Below, piece after piece: positions 4,750 to 10,799 of a stretch of DNA of 10,799 nucleotides (positions are counted from its first letter, which is position 1; each line of letters opens with the position of its first letter). This DNA comes from Frondihabitans sp. (lineage in GTDB: Bacteria > Actinomycetota > Actinomycetes > Actinomycetales > Microbacteriaceae), in the NCBI GenBank assembly GCA_025464735.1, contig JAODMX010000025.1:1-10799 (forward strand), in the 5' to 3' direction. The position numbers were made by a program, and so were the translations under genes. Below the pieces are notes generated by a model. It was not told where the DNA came from, searched no databases, and worked only from the letters and a program-made list of their open reading frames with translations.

Positions 4750-4938
4750 TCACAGCCACAGTCTCCTGCGTTCCGCCTCCGCCCTCGCCCGCTCCGCATA
4801 GTCGAGTTGGTCGCGGAGCGTGGCCGAGGTGCCGAACAGGGCCCGGATCCGGATCCTGCGTGCCCTCGCCCACAGCGAGCCGCTCCTGGGTGTGCGCCTG
4901 GACTCGACGACGGGTGCGGATGCTCGAAAAGTAGTCAT
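4750..4938 (-). CDS. Small basic hypothetical protein
   Basis: A 62-residue protein, very rich in Arg (about a quarter of residues). The C-terminal part, LRDQLDYAERARAEAERRRL, should form a charged amphipathic helix. It has no transmembrane segment and no cysteines. Support for a real gene: it sits exactly in the gap between the VOC stop (4732) and the DUF5937 start, it has AGGA upstream of the ATG at suitable spacing, and after its first eight codons third positions are almost all G or C, as in its neighbours. It is much shorter than the open frame containing it, which continues upstream into the antisense of the DUF5937 gene. I do not recognise it. A chance reading frame in GC-rich DNA remains possible. 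Confidence 0.5.
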   Translation of the reverse strand: MTTFRASAPVVESRRTPRSGSLWARARRIRIRALFGTSATLRDQLDYAERARAEAERRRLWL

Positions 4939-4976
4939 GGCCCGATCCTGGGAGTGAATGCGCTCACGGCCCACTC

Positions 4977-4997
4977 GATTGACGAAAATCGACAATC
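4977..4997. promoter_or_regulatory. Candidate operator of the DUF5937 regulator
   Basis: A 21-bp dyad GATTG-N-CGA-N3-TCG-N-CAATC with eight paired bases in each arm. It lies in the divergent gap and ends one base before the ATG at 4999. The ATTGA/CAAT style is that of ArsR-fold proteins, so autoregulation by the adjacent gene is the simple reading. It could serve the small minus-strand gene as well. Confidence 0.55.
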
Positions 4998-4998
4998 C

Positions 4999-6126
4999 AT
5001 GGTGGGCGCTCCGATCGCCGGTGTGACACTGGAGGTCGTGAGCGTCGCAATTGATGTATCCCGAGTCCGCGCGGACGGGTTTTCGTTTCACTCGTCCGCG
5101 ATGGCCGAGTTGATCTCGGTCCTTCATCTGCTCGTCGAGCCGGGCCACCACCTGAATCGCACCGCCTGGGTTGCCTCGGTCATGGATGCGATCGAGCCGC
5201 ACCTTTTCGACCAGATCTTGGACCTGGACTACCTGTGGCGCACGTCGCGCGCGGACATGTTTCTCCCGGCACAGCCATCGGACACCCTTGCCGGCGACCT
5301 CGACGCGCTGGATGCGCTCGACGACGAGACCTGGGTCTCCGCCGCCCTCATCACCAGCAGCTGCGGCACACTGCGTCTCCACCGAGGTCTGCAGTCGCCC
5401 TTGGTGGACCCGTCAGCGGCCGCTGTTGCTCGGGAACGGGCCGCCCTTCGAGGGCCACGCCAGGTCGAGCTGGTCGAATCGATCATGGCGGATCCGGGCC
5501 GCTATCGAAGCCGGGTGCGCCGGATCCTGCAGGACTCCGACGACGCGTTCTTCGCCGACGTCTGGGCGCGGGTGCGACCGTACCTCGTCGCCGACGCGCG
5601 GCAGAAGAGCGACGTGTATGCGAGCGAGGGGCTCAAGGGAGCCCTGAGCGCACTCTCCCCCGCCGTCTCGACCGACGCGGGAATGACCCGGATCATCGTC
5701 GACAAACTCCAGGACGATGCCTCCGCTGCGGTCGACGGTGTCACCTTCATTCCGACGGTGTTCGGACACCCGCATCTGCTTGTCGTGCACGCGCCGCGGT
5801 GGACTCCGGTGATTCAGTACCCGATCGTCCTGTCACAGAACGCGACCCATCCCGCCAGCGTGGATGTTGTCCAGCGACGCCTTCGAGCGCTCGACAATCC
5901 GGTTCGGATGCGCCTGGCGCGCAGCCTCATCCGTGGGCCGAAGACGACGTCGGAACTCGCCGAACTCTGGGGTCTCGGCGCCCCCGAAGTCTCTCGGCAT
6001 CTCTCGACGCTGAAGGAAGCCGACCTCGTGATCGCGACCCGGCGTGGCCGCTACGTGAACTACGAGCTCGACACGGTGACCACCGGCAGCCTCGGGCACG
6101 ACCTCGTTCAGGCGCTCCTGCGCTGA
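4999..6126 (+). CDS. ArsR-type HTH regulator with N-terminal DUF5937-like domain
   Basis: A 375-residue protein. The first ~285 residues resemble the DUF5937 domain that precedes an ArsR-like helix-turn-helix in many actinobacteria: VAIDVSRVRADGFSF, then SSAMAELISVLHLL, a tryptophan, and a later segment VTFIPTVFGHPHLL. The last 88 residues form a winged helix: RALDNPVRMRLARSL, TTSELAELWGLGAPEVSRHLSTLKEADLV, then the wing RRGRYVNYEL. There is no cysteine cluster, so metal sensing is unlikely; the large N-terminal domain probably dimerises or binds a ligand. The start is uncertain. ATG 4999 has no ribosome-binding site. GTG 5038 would begin the family-like SVAIDV directly, with GACACT (5025-5030) at leaderless distance and GGAGG only two bases before it. 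It converges on the GNAT gene with a 13-base gap. No target gene is evident beyond itself. Confidence 0.82.
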   Translation: MVGAPIAGVTLEVVSVAIDVSRVRADGFSFHSSAMAELISVLHLLVEPGHHLNRTAWVASVMDAIEPHLFDQILDLDYLWRTSRADMFLPAQPSDTLAGDLDALDALDDETWVSAALITSSCGTLRLHRGLQSPLVDPSAAAVARERAALRGPRQVELVESIMADPGRYRSRVRRILQDSDDAFFADVWARVRPYLVADARQKSDVYASEGLKGALSALSPAVSTDAGMTRIIVDKLQDDASAAVDGVTFIPTVFGHPHLLVVHAPRWTPVIQYPIVLSQNATHPASVDVVQRRLRALDNPVRMRLARSLIRGPKTTSELAELWGLGAPEVSRHLSTLKEADLVIATRRGRYVNYELDTVTTGSLGHDLVQALLR

Positions 6127-6139
6127 CCGGCCGGCCCGG

Positions 6140-6583
6140 CTAGGACGCGTCGGGGACCGTGTAGCGCAGCACGTTGGTCTCGCGCCGGACGAAACCTACG
6201 GACTCGTAGAGACGAAGCGCCGCTTCTCGCGACGGACGTGACGTCAGGTCGAGGTTGCGCATGCCGCGATCGCGCGCGGTCTTCGTCATGGTCAGAAGGA
6301 GCAGGCGGGCGATCCCGTGCCCGCGAAAGGCATCGTCGACCACCACGTCTTCGACGTGGCCGCGCAGCCCCGTGGGGAGAGGAACCGTCACCAGCGTGGC
6401 CATGCCGACGATCGTGCCGTCGACCGTCGCGACGATCAGGTCCGTTGCATCGTTCTCGATCATCGCATCGAGACGGTCCCGGTCGAACAGGGCCGAGCGC
6501 GACAGCTGGGGGAGCAGTCGCGAGATGGCCTCCGCGTCGTCGTCAGTGAGGGAGTCGAGGGTGCGAACGATCGGCGTGGTCAC
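6140..6583 (-). CDS. GNAT-family N-acetyltransferase
   Basis: A 147-residue single-domain acetyltransferase that would transfer an acetyl group from acetyl-CoA to an amine. The acetyl-CoA signature is in strand 4/helix 3: HVEDVVVDDAFRGHGIARLL, where RGHGIA (residues 87-92) is the R/Q-x-x-G-x-G/A pyrophosphate loop. The C-terminal SREAALRLYESVGFVRR is the usual motif B with the Tyr (126) that often acts as general acid. The substrate is unknown; the length is that of small-molecule or protein-N-terminal acetylating members. The GTG at 6583 is chosen because it overlaps the upstream gene's stop as GTGA, a standard translational-coupling junction. The much longer open frame upstream of it is antisense-like and rejected. 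It is probably the last gene of a minus-strand operon. Confidence 0.9.
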   Translation of the reverse strand: MTTPIVRTLDSLTDDDAEAISRLLPQLSRSALFDRDRLDAMIENDATDLIVATVDGTIVGMATLVTVPLPTGLRGHVEDVVVDDAFRGHGIARLLLLTMTKTARDRGMRNLDLTSRPSREAALRLYESVGFVRRETNVLRYTVPDAS

Positions 6584-7341
6584 CTGTTCGCGCCAATCGA
6601 GGGGCGCGTGGATTCGGGCCTCCCGGCCGGTTCGATCAGGTGATGGAGGTTCGCCCGGGTGGCGGTCACGATGATCGGCAGGTGATCCGACAGCCCCTGG
6701 GCCAGCGTCCTGATCGGGCCGAGGTCGAAGCCGATCGACGTGGCGAGGTCGAACGTTCCGCGCAGGATCGGGAACCGATGGTAGGTGCTGGCCGCTCCCC
6801 GGGTGAGGGTGTAGCCGGCCCTGGCCACGCACTCGCCGAGGTGGCGGGCGAACCACGGGTAGTTGAAGTCGCCGATCATGATCGTCGGCAGGCCATCGCC
6901 GAGCTTTGTGAGCAGGTGGTGGGCCCGTCGGATCTGCGCCCGCCGCACGACGTTCAGGTCGCTGAGCGGGGCGGCGTGGAACGACGCGACGACGAGGTCG
7001 TGTCCGGTGTCTTCATCGACGAGGCGGGCGGCGACGAGGCGCTCCGGTGTCGATCGCATAAGGCGGTCGTGTACCGACCGGGTGAGCGCGAAGGATCTCG
7101 TCTGCCGCACCGAGAACCGGCCCTCACGACTGTAGATGGCCAGTCCCAGCCGGTCGTTGTCGGTCGACGCCGCGAGACGCAGATCGCCCAGAGTGCGGGG
7201 GAGTGTTGCCGTGTTGGCCTCCTGCACACAGAGGATGTCGACCGGGTGCTTCGCGATCAGGCCGCTCAGATCGGCGACCGCCTGGTTCTTCCAGAGGTTG
7301 TAGCTCATGACAGTGAACGCACCGGTGTCAGGCTGAATCAC
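6580..7341 (-). CDS. Endonuclease/exonuclease/phosphatase (EEP) family hydrolase
   Basis: A 253-residue metal-dependent phosphodiesterase of the EEP (DNase I/exonuclease III/inositol-phosphatase) fold. All catalytic landmarks are visible: SYNLW (Asn15), LCVQEA (metal-binding Glu41), ASFHAAP (His122), GDFN (Asp158, Asn160), the Asp in RGTFDLATS (Asp198) and SDHLPI (Asp219, His220). There is no signal peptide or membrane segment, so it should act in the cytoplasm. Family members cleave DNA, RNA, nucleotides or lipids, and the substrate cannot be told here. The start is GTG at 7341 with GGAG seven bases upstream. That GGAG lies inside the arm of a strong stem-loop (7345-7383), an odd feature that may limit translation. 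The stop overlaps the GNAT start. It follows DUF1003 by 47 bases on the same strand. Confidence 0.92.
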   Translation of the reverse strand: MIQPDTGAFTVMSYNLWKNQAVADLSGLIAKHPVDILCVQEANTATLPRTLGDLRLAASTDNDRLGLAIYSREGRFSVRQTRSFALTRSVHDRLMRSTPERLVAARLVDEDTGHDLVVASFHAAPLSDLNVVRRAQIRRAHHLLTKLGDGLPTIMIGDFNYPWFARHLGECVARAGYTLTRGAASTYHRFPILRGTFDLATSIGFDLGPIRTLAQGLSDHLPIIVTATRANLHHLIEPAGRPESTRPSIGANR

Positions 7342-7344
7342 GTA

Positions 7345-7383
7345 GGGCTCCGTTTCGGGTGCTGTCTGGGATGTTCGGAGCCC
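7345..7383 (-). promoter_or_regulatory. Stem-loop masking the ribosome-binding site of the EEP gene
   Basis: In the minus-strand RNA, GGGCUCCG (7383-7376) and CGGAGCCC (7352-7345) form a perfect 8-bp stem, seven of the eight pairs being G-C, around a 23-base loop. The downstream arm contains the GGAG ribosome-binding site of the EEP gene, whose GTG starts three bases after the stem. There is no U-run, so this is not a standard terminator. It may be a translational switch or an mRNA processing or stability element. Confidence 0.6.
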
Positions 7384-7388
7384 TCCCC

Positions 7389-7895
7389 TTAGACGGCGGG
7401 TGGGGTGGCTTGATCGTTAGTTGTCGGAGAAGGCTTCTGAGCTGCGACCTCCAGCGTCACCATGTCACGGATTGCCTGACTTAGTTGGTGGATGACCCGC
7501 GTCAGATCGGTATTTTCTTGGAGCAGCTGCTCGGAGCTGCCGTAGTCGCGGTCGGCTTTCGCCTGCTGGAACGACGCCTGTCGATTCTGCCCGATCATGA
7601 CGAAGGTCGAGAGGAAGATCGCCTCGAGCGACACGATCAGGGTGAGGGTCGGCCACGGAGATTTCTCGAAGAAAAGCATCCACGCGGCGAAAAGCACCAC
7701 GTGCAAGTAGACGAACATCATGGATCCGGCGAATGCCGTGATGCCATCCGCAACACGAAGTTGGAGGCTTGCCGCCCGGTGCTGCGCCTCGGCGAGCACG
7801 GTCGGGTGGAGGGAACCCTTCGGGGCCGCGGCCAGGAGGCGGCGGGGTGTCAAGTGGCTGAGGTGCGGTGCGGCGGACTGGTTCGAGGCGGACAT
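7389..7895 (-). CDS. DUF1003 family membrane protein
   Basis: A 168-residue inner-membrane protein of the DUF1003 group, function unknown. A hydrophilic N-terminus (1-50) is followed by two membrane helices: about residues 56-76 (GSMMFVYLHVVLFAAWMLFF) and 83-102 (TLTLIVSLEAIFLSTFVMIG). The conserved NRQASFQQAKADRDY comes directly after, then a helical, probably coiled-coil cytoplasmic tail (about 120-150) and a Pro/Thr-rich end. The helix pair and the 'R.....AD.D' segment are the family hallmarks. The ATG at 7895 has GGAG five bases upstream. The leader can form a 6-bp hairpin (7916-7932), and TACGCT (7942-7947) is a possible -10. Divergent from the antiporter and upstream of EEP and GNAT, it probably heads that operon. 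A larger open frame running on to 9590 is the antisense of the antiporter. Confidence 0.9.
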   Translation of the reverse strand: MSASNQSAAPHLSHLTPRRLLAAAPKGSLHPTVLAEAQHRAASLQLRVADGITAFAGSMMFVYLHVVLFAAWMLFFEKSPWPTLTLIVSLEAIFLSTFVMIGQNRQASFQQAKADRDYGSSEQLLQENTDLTRVIHQLSQAIRDMVTLEVAAQKPSPTTNDQATPPAV

Positions 7896-7915
7896 GAGGC
7901 TCCTGCGGGATGTCG

Positions 7916-7932
7916 GGCGAGCCGATCTCGCC
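7916..7932 (-). promoter_or_regulatory. Leader hairpin before DUF1003
   Basis: GGCGAG-CCGAT-CTCGCC is a perfect 6-bp stem with a 5-base loop. It lies between a possible -10 (TACGCT on the minus strand, 7942-7947) and the ribosome-binding site of DUF1003. In the RNA it would be a small 5'-leader hairpin; as DNA it could be a protein site. Chance occurrence in GC-rich sequence is possible. Confidence 0.3.
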
Positions 7933-8030
7933 AGTTCAGTGAGCGTAGACCGGGAACCGCCGGGAGTGCGAGAAGGCGCGGAACCGACGGTGATGTCGGC
8001 GACGGGTGAACCTGTGCCATCCTCTGGTTC

Positions 8031-9611
8031 ATGGATCCCGTCACCGCGATCGGCTGGGTAATCGCGTTCGTCGTCGTGACGGTCACCGTGACCGGGCTGT
8101 CGCGACGCGTCGGCTGGTCGACGCCGCTGACCCTGGTGGTCGTCGGGGCCGTCGCCTCCTTCGTGCCGGTGGTGCCCAGAGTGACCCTCGAACCCGATCT
8201 GGTTCTCTTCGGGCTGCTGCCGCCGCTGCTCTTCGCGGCCGCGATCCGCACCTCGCTGATCGATGTCCGGGCCCGCAACGACAGCATCCTCGTGCTCTCC
8301 GTCGGGCTGGTGGCCTTCACCGTTGTGGTCGTCGGATTCGCCGCGTGGCTCATCGTGCCGGCGGTGTCGTTGGCTGCGGCCTTCGCGTTCGGGGCCGTGG
8401 TCGCCCCCACGGATGCCGTTGCGGTTACGGCGATTGCGGGCCGTGTCGGCCTTCCCCGCCGCGTGGTCACGATTCTCGAGGGAGAGAGTCTCCTCAATGA
8501 TGCGACCGCCCTCGTCGCCCTCAACGCGGCGATCGCGGCGATCGCCACCGTTGTCACGCCGATCTCCGTCACACTCGACTTCGTTCTCGCTGTCGTCGTC
8601 GGCGGCGCGATCGGCCTCGTCGTGGGCTTCGTGCTCGCCCAGATTCGACAACGCCTCCACTCCCCGGTGCTGGACACGAGCCTGTCGTTGGTGACCCCCT
8701 TCATCGCCTTCCTGCCCGCCCAGGAGCTTCACGGATCCGGCGCGCTCGCGGTCGTGGTCGCCGGCCTCTACCTCGGCTACCGCTCGCCGGTCGTGCTCTC
8801 GGCCGAGGCCCGCGTCGCCGAGAGACTGAATTGGAAGACCGTGCAGTTCCTGCTCGAGAACGCCGTCTTCCTGTTCATTGGCCTCAACCTCGCCGGAGTG
8901 TTCGAGGGGGTCGTCCGCACCGGGCCGGGTCTCTGGCCGACGATCGGTGTCAGCGTCGCGGTGCTCGTGGTCGTGATCGCCTCGCGTTACGTGTGGGTCT
9001 TCATCGTGACGGCGGTCTATCGGAACGGGCCGTCTCGGCTCCGTGAGCGCGCGTGGAACGTTGACAGCAGCATCGTCGTCGCGTCCGCGGGAATCCGAGG
9101 GGTGGTGACGCTGGCCGCCGTGTTCCTGCTTCCGGTGGGCACTCCCGATCGGGCGCTCCTGCAGTTCCTGGCCTTCGTGGTCGTGCTCGGCACCCTTCTC
9201 CAGGGGCTTCTGCTGCCCGCGATCATCCGGCGGGTGAAGTTGCCGCCGCCGAACCTCGAGCAGGAAATGATGGAACGGCAGCTGCTGACGGCCGAAGCCC
9301 AGACGGCCGGGGTGGCCCGGCTGGAGGAGCTGGCCACCGACGACGACGAGGAGAGGGTGATCATCCAGTTGCGGAACGCCGAGTCGTTCCTCGCGGACGC
9401 GCTCGAGAACCCGGCACCGCCCGAGCGCGAACCGCTGGCGCGCGAGTTCAGCAGGCTGCGCAAGTCGATGATTGCGGCCGAGCGGGAGGCCGTGTTGAGT
9501 GCGCGCCACGAGGGCAGATATCAGGAGGACGCCGTCCAGGCCGTCCTCGCGGCTATCGACGCGGAGGAGACGGCACTGCGGGCGCGGCACCCGCGGCAGT
9601 TCGGCGACTGA
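8031..9611 (+). CDS. Na+/H+ antiporter, CPA1 (NhaP-like) family
   Basis: A 526-residue membrane transporter that exchanges cytoplasmic Na+ (or K+/Li+) for protons and so serves pH and salt balance. About twelve hydrophobic segments fill residues 5-400. Family signatures are FGAVVAPTDAVAVTAI with Asp128, LEGESLLNDATALVAL with the Asn156-Asp157 pair that marks the electroneutral CPA1 branch, and SAGIRGVVTLA with Arg356. A cytoplasmic tail of about 120 charged, helical residues (405-526), rich in Glu, Arg and Ala, follows the last helix and may gate the transporter. The ATG at 8031 has no clear ribosome-binding site; CATCCT (8018-8023) stands at the distance of a leaderless -10, but weakly. It is divergent from DUF1003, with 135 bases between, and converges on the phosphodiesterase. 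Ion specificity cannot be read from sequence. Confidence 0.93.
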   Translation: MDPVTAIGWVIAFVVVTVTVTGLSRRVGWSTPLTLVVVGAVASFVPVVPRVTLEPDLVLFGLLPPLLFAAAIRTSLIDVRARNDSILVLSVGLVAFTVVVVGFAAWLIVPAVSLAAAFAFGAVVAPTDAVAVTAIAGRVGLPRRVVTILEGESLLNDATALVALNAAIAAIATVVTPISVTLDFVLAVVVGGAIGLVVGFVLAQIRQRLHSPVLDTSLSLVTPFIAFLPAQELHGSGALAVVVAGLYLGYRSPVVLSAEARVAERLNWKTVQFLLENAVFLFIGLNLAGVFEGVVRTGPGLWPTIGVSVAVLVVVIASRYVWVFIVTAVYRNGPSRLRERAWNVDSSIVVASAGIRGVVTLAAVFLLPVGTPDRALLQFLAFVVVLGTLLQGLLLPAIIRRVKLPPPNLEQEMMERQLLTAEAQTAGVARLEELATDDDEERVIIQLRNAESFLADALENPAPPEREPLAREFSRLRKSMIAAEREAVLSARHEGRYQEDAVQAVLAAIDAEETALRARHPRQFGD

Positions 9612-9640
9612 ACGGGCCCCATCGAGAGCACCGTGCGGTC

Positions 9641-10522
9641 TCAGCGGAGATGCGCGAGCAGGATCCCGAGGACGTCGGCCGGGCGGATGGCGCCCGTCGG
9701 CTCGGGCTGCAGCGGTGCGCCGGACGGCGAGAAGCGCTTGAGAGCGAGGAACGAGCGCGTCAGCACGGAGTCCGCGCCGCCGTGTCCGCCGCCGTCGAGG
9801 TGCCCGTGGTCGGTCGTGATCCCGACAAGCCAGTCCTCATCCTGTGTCGTGGCGCGCGTCGCGACCGTGGTGAGCAGGATCCCGAGGTGGGCATCGACAC
9901 GCACCGTGGCCTCGCGGTATTCGGCCGAGACGCCGCCGTAGAGATGACCGGCCTCGTCGACCTCGCCCAGATAGACGAACGAGGCGTCCGGACTCGCATC
10001 CGCAATCGCCAGCCGAGAGGCCGCGGCCACCTCGCCGTCGGCCCACCGGTATCCGTAGGTCTCGCCGTCGCGGATGACGAGCCGGTGCAGGCCAGCCCGC
10101 TGCTGGTCGGTGCGGGCGGAGATGATGGGTCCGGGGCCCGCCGGATCCGCGATGGGCGGCCAACTCGTCGCGGCGAACGTGCCCCGGGTCTGGTCCGCGA
10201 AGTACGCCCTGCTGAGCAGATCGGCGTTGCGATGCAGCGCGTGACCGTGGAACGTGTTGTCGAAGACGCCGTGGTCGGCGTGACTCGACCCGGTCAGGAT
10301 CGACGACCAGCCCGGCCCGGAGATGGTCGGCACCTCCATTGTCATGCCGAGCAGGCGGCCCGACTCGATGAAGGCGCCCAGGTGCGGGGCGGTGCCGAGG
10401 CGGAGGGCGTCGTCGAGGCGGAGGCCGTCGATGCCGACGAGCAGGATCTTGGGGTGGGGCACGCTGCCCAGCCTGGCGACCCCGGGTAACGCTCGCGTGA
10501 ACTCGGCGTGGAGGCCGCGCAA
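9641..10522 (-). CDS. Alkaline-phosphatase-superfamily phosphodiesterase (type I phosphodiesterase/nucleotide pyrophosphatase)
   Basis: A 293-residue two-metal phosphohydrolase. Metal and nucleophile positions are complete: ILLVGIDG (Asp32), TISGPGWSSILTG with Ser68 as likely nucleophile (Thr66 is the other candidate), GEVDEAGH (Asp189, His193), TTDHGH (Asp238, His239) and GGHGG (His247). It would cleave phosphodiester or pyrophosphate bonds of nucleotides, nucleotide sugars or phosphonates; the substrate is unknown. Unlike many relatives it has no signal peptide, so it should be cytoplasmic. The start taken is TTG at 10522 with GAAGAAGG just before it and TATACT (10542-10547) upstream. GTG at 10462, directly before PHPKILLVG, is a real alternative. 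It converges on the antiporter with a 29-base gap holding only a weak, imperfect hairpin. Confidence 0.88.
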   Translation of the reverse strand: MRGLHAEFTRALPGVARLGSVPHPKILLVGIDGLRLDDALRLGTAPHLGAFIESGRLLGMTMEVPTISGPGWSSILTGSSHADHGVFDNTFHGHALHRNADLLSRAYFADQTRGTFAATSWPPIADPAGPGPIISARTDQQRAGLHRLVIRDGETYGYRWADGEVAAASRLAIADASPDASFVYLGEVDEAGHLYGGVSAEYREATVRVDAHLGILLTTVATRATTQDEDWLVGITTDHGHLDGGGHGGADSVLTRSFLALKRFSPSGAPLQPEPTGAIRPADVLGILLAHLR

Positions 10523-10541
10523 GTGCCTTCTTCGATGCGTA

Positions 10542-10569
10542 AGTATAATATGTGCCTACCCCAGTGAAA
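10542..10569 (-). promoter_or_regulatory. Likely promoter of the phosphodiesterase
   Basis: Minus strand: TTTCAC (10564-10569), a 16-base spacer and TATACT (10542-10547), five of six bases to the -10 consensus. Predicted transcription would start about 13 bases before the TTG, leaving room for the GAAGAAGG site. On the plus strand a perfect TATAAT (10544-10549) overlaps it, but no -35 fits. Confidence 0.5.
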
Positions 10570-10628
10570 TGTCTTATTGTCATTCGTGGGATCGCGCCTG
10601 GCATCCCGACTGAACGATTGGGGCTCCA

Positions 10629-10799
10629 ATGGTCACCACTTCCCAGACTCTGACGGGTATTTCTCTGGCTGCAGCGCTTGTCGCTGGCGGACTCTTTCTT
10701 GCACCTGCTGCGAATGCGGCCGCGACGTCCTTGCACCGCCCGGCCTCCACATCGACGACGGCGCTGACGACAGTCACACCCGAGCAACTCGACACGGCA
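10629..10799 (+). CDS. Secreted protein, N-terminal fragment (runs off window)
   Basis: The first 57 codons of an exported protein whose frame is open to the last base. A typical Sec signal peptide is seen: a short polar N-terminus (MVTTSQTLTG), a hydrophobic core (ISLAAALVAGGLFLAP, about residues 11-26) and AANA as a likely signal-peptidase I site, with cleavage around residue 30. No lipobox cysteine is present, so it is not a lipoprotein. After cleavage comes a Thr/Ser/Ala-rich stretch and VTPEQLDTA, which may be the start of a folded domain. The ATG is chosen for the signal peptide; the ribosome-binding site is weak (TGGGGC). Function cannot be told from this fragment. It is divergent from the phosphodiesterase across an AT-rich gap. 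Confidence 0.75.
   Translation, partial: MVTTSQTLTGISLAAALVAGGLFLAPAANAAATSLHRPASTSTTALTTVTPEQLDTA

Noticed and set aside
5235..6143. 302-codon plus-strand frame over the DUF5937 gene
   Set aside because: Arg/Pro/Gly-rich shadow frame with no domain. The DUF5937/HTH frame explains the region.
6584..6856. N-terminal extension of the GNAT frame to 6856
   Set aside because: It lies wholly inside the EEP gene, has Pro/Arg-rich antisense-like composition, and the GTGA overlap gives a clean start at 6583.
7389..9590. Open frame of 733 codons on the minus strand
   Set aside because: Only its last 168 codons (7389-7895) encode DUF1003. The rest is antisense to the antiporter and reads as His/Asp/Arg/Gly-rich low-complexity protein, typical of the reverse of a hydrophobic GC-rich gene.
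9612..9640. Terminator between antiporter and phosphodiesterase
   Set aside because: Only a short imperfect hairpin (GAGA...TCTC with ACCG/CGGT) and no T-run, not enough to call.
9650..10489. 279-codon plus-strand frame opposite the phosphodiesterase
   Set aside because: Antisense of a gene with all catalytic motifs; composition is typical of a shadow frame.
1..10799. CRISPR array, tRNA, rRNA, insertion sequence or phage remnant
   Set aside because: No regularly spaced repeats, cloverleaf-like sequence, transposase or integrase motifs, or terminal repeats were seen on either strand.

Overview
The window reads as chromosomal DNA of a high-GC Gram-positive actinobacterium, most likely of the Microbacteriaceae type. 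The signs are very high G/C at third codon positions, TAnnnT-type -10 boxes placed directly before start codons (leaderless mRNAs), an arsenate reductase of the mycothiol-linked actinobacterial kind, and an ArsR/DUF5937-type regulator. I see no tRNA, rRNA, insertion sequence, phage gene, CRISPR array or integration scar. Coding density is high: the longest gap without a gene is about 135 bases (7896-8030), so no stretch over 300 bases is empty.

Left part (1-2549): the 3' end of a LacI-family regulator converges on an Asp-nucleophile alpha/beta hydrolase of epoxide-hydrolase type. The hydrolase is divergent from a MarR-family regulator. The 84-base gap between them holds two near-identical 15-bp palindromes. 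One fills the -35/-10 spacer of a near-consensus hydrolase promoter, so this is a compact self-contained control switch. A small two-helix membrane protein follows marR.

Middle-left (2558-4192): a divergent arsC/arsR pair has twin 16-bp operators, and no arsenite efflux gene lies beside it. Next is a two-gene unit of a small helix-turn-helix protein overlapping by 8 bases a stand-alone ClpC N-terminal-domain protein. Together these two look like a split version of mycobacterial ClpC2, the decoy/sensor for ClpC-binding antibiotics. The unit starts with a dense array of TGTCAG half-sites. I consider it the most interesting system in the window.

Middle (4193-6126): a possible terminator, a VOC/glyoxalase-fold protein, a small basic hypothetical protein on the minus strand, and a DUF5937-like ArsR-type regulator with a 21-bp dyad just upstream.

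Right part (6140-10799): a minus-strand series DUF1003 membrane protein -> endonuclease/exonuclease/phosphatase-family hydrolase -> GNAT acetyltransferase. The last two overlap by GTGA, and an 8-bp GC-rich stem-loop covers the ribosome-binding site of the middle gene. A CPA1-type Na+/H+ antiporter diverges from DUF1003. It converges on an alkaline-phosphatase-superfamily phosphodiesterase. An AT-rich divergent control region then leads to the 5' end of a secreted protein that runs off the window.

The genes appear to form several small regulator-plus-target modules (LacI, MarR/hydrolase, ArsR/ArsC, HTH/ClpN, DUF5937) and not one pathway. The common theme is stress, xenobiotic and ion-homeostasis functions.
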